A DNA stretch of 29,782 bases from an uncultured Collinsella sp. (lineage in GTDB: Bacteria > Actinomycetota > Coriobacteriia > Coriobacteriales > Coriobacteriaceae): assembly GCA_902494555.1 (NCBI GenBank), contig CABUTR010000022.1, positions 1-29,782 on the forward strand, read 5' to 3'. The position numbers were made by a program, and so were the translations under genes. Position 1 is the first letter of the stretch; each line of letters begins with the position of its first letter. Below are positions 29,320 to 29,782 of this stretch, one piece after another. Below the pieces are notes generated by a model. That model ran no database searches. It was not told where the DNA came from and was given only the letters and a program-made list of their open reading frames with translations.

Positions 29320-29459
29320 GGGGTGCGCCTCCCTTGCAACGAGGTTTTGCGAGATGCCCACGATGATACGCCCAAAGCGGACATTCGCGGCAAACAACGC
29401 CACAGCCACGCCCCAAAACGCTCGCTCCCTCTCGGGTTCGAGCCCATGCGATGGGTACG

Positions 29460-29491
29460 AAAAAAAGCCCGGCTACCGTGGTAGTCGGGCT
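29460..29491 (-). terminator. Terminator after tRNA-Gly copy 2
   Basis: AGCCCGGCTACC and GGTAGTCGGGCT form a 12-bp stem with one wobble or mismatch and a 2-base loop region. On the minus strand seven Ts follow. Confidence 0.9.
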
Positions 29492-29499
29492 GTTACGCT

Positions 29500-29575
29500 T
29501 GGAGCGGACAACGGGGCTCGAACCCGCGACCCCAACCTTGGCAAGGTTGTGCTCTACCAACTGAGCCATGTCCGC
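29500..29575 (-). tRNA. tRNA-Gly (GCC), copy 2
   Basis: A 76-nt cloverleaf with CCA, identical to the copy at 27369-27444; the anticodon is GCC. A terminator-like hairpin lies just upstream (29582-29608) and a strong terminator just downstream. Confidence 0.96.
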
Positions 29576-29581
29576 ATATGT

Positions 29582-29608
29582 AAAACAAAACGGGCGCCGG
29601 AGCGCCCG
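29582..29608 (-). terminator. Terminator-like hairpin between tRNA-Cys and tRNA-Gly copy 2
   Basis: CGGGCGC (29591-29597) pairs with GCGCCCG (29602-29608) across a 4-base loop. On the minus strand it is followed by TTTTGTTTTA. The next tRNA begins 6 bp after the T-tract, leaving no room for a promoter. Confidence 0.75.
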
Positions 29609-29617
29609 GATGTTGCC

Positions 29618-29691
29618 TGGAGGCGAAGCCCGGATTCGAACCGGGGGTAAAGGCTTTGCAGGCCTCTGCCTTACCACTTGGCCACTTCGCC
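29618..29691 (-). tRNA. tRNA-Cys (GCA)
   Basis: A 74-nt cloverleaf with CCA on the minus strand. The acceptor is GGCGAAG with CTTCGCC and the T-arm CCGGTTCGAATCCGG. The anticodon loop CTGCAAA reads GCA, which is cysteine. Confidence 0.95.
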
Positions 29692-29692
29692 G

Positions 29693-29715
29693 AAAAAGGA
29701 CCGCCTAAACGGTCC
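29693..29715 (-). terminator. Terminator-like hairpin between tRNA-Gly copy 3 and tRNA-Cys
   Basis: GGACCG (29698-29703) pairs with CGGTCC (29710-29715) across a 6-base loop. On the minus strand five Ts follow, and the T-run ends one base before the tRNA-Cys 5' end. Confidence 0.7.
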
Positions 29716-29725
29716 GGAAATGCAA

Positions 29726-29782
29726 TGGAGCGGACAACGGGGCTCGAACCCGCGACCCCAACCTTGGCAAGGTTGTGCTCTA
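29726..29782 (-). tRNA. tRNA-Gly (GCC), copy 3, partial
   Basis: The last 57 bases match the 3' part of the other two tRNA-Gly genes exactly, including the GCC anticodon and CCA. The 5' end lies beyond the window edge. Confidence 0.93.

Overview
The window is about 60% G+C and is packed with genes of an anaerobic, sugar-using gut actinobacterium. Gene content points to the class Coriobacteriia, most likely Collinsella or a close relative. The signs are an oxygen-sensitive class III ribonucleotide reductase, a DUF3793/flavodoxin pair, an aldo/keto reductase with ferredoxin-like clusters, a GH13 alpha-glucosidase and GTG/TTG starts behind strong Shine-Dalgarno (SD) sites. The genus is inferred from protein resemblance, not from a marker gene. 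I see no phage, insertion sequence, CRISPR array or rRNA.

Layout. 1-589: end of a Y-family DNA polymerase and its overlapping YolD-like partner. 616-2344: a small heavy-metal-binding protein with a CsoR-like operator, divergent from DUF3793 and flavodoxin. 2460-5564 (minus): a polar amino-acid ABC importer whose permease carries an extra extracytoplasmic domain. 5712-9022 (minus): endonuclease IV, a Gfo/Idh oxidoreductase and an Fe-S aldo/keto reductase; both gene junctions hold a copy of the same long palindrome. 9186-10988: a cyclase-family hydrolase and a ketopantoate-reductase-like protein. 11098-12267 (minus): a small membrane protein and a secreted coiled-coil protein. 12580-15066: metY divergent from a LysR regulator, with a convincing LysR operator and a Cys-containing leader ORF. 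15166-17746: RNase HI, a second Gfo/Idh protein, acylphosphatase and a Fur-family regulator that looks frameshifted. 17762-19653 (minus): SlyD-like FKBP, an orphan UreE-like protein and a HAD phosphatase. 19774-21638: M19 dipeptidase and a YgjP-like metallopeptidase. 21645-26611 (minus): nrdD, nrdG, folE, an HD hydrolase and folB. 27291 to the end (minus): tRNA genes around an alpha-glucosidase.

The genes work together as several local units. NrdD and NrdG make deoxynucleotides without oxygen; the nrdD promoter carries two NrdR boxes at the classical spacing. FolE, the HD protein and FolB cover early folate synthesis, and the HD protein may supply the missing pyrophosphohydrolase step. MetY makes homocysteine or cysteine from O-acetylhomoserine and is probably controlled by the divergent LysR protein. 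SlyD and UreE look like a nickel-handling pair with no urease in view.

The most unusual signals are non-coding. Two 63-bp palindromes near 6.6 and 7.8 kb keep their pairing through compensatory changes and carry a flank that could mask the next gene's SD. Two large inverted repeats lie between nrdD and nrdG. Terminator-like hairpins abut individual tRNA genes.
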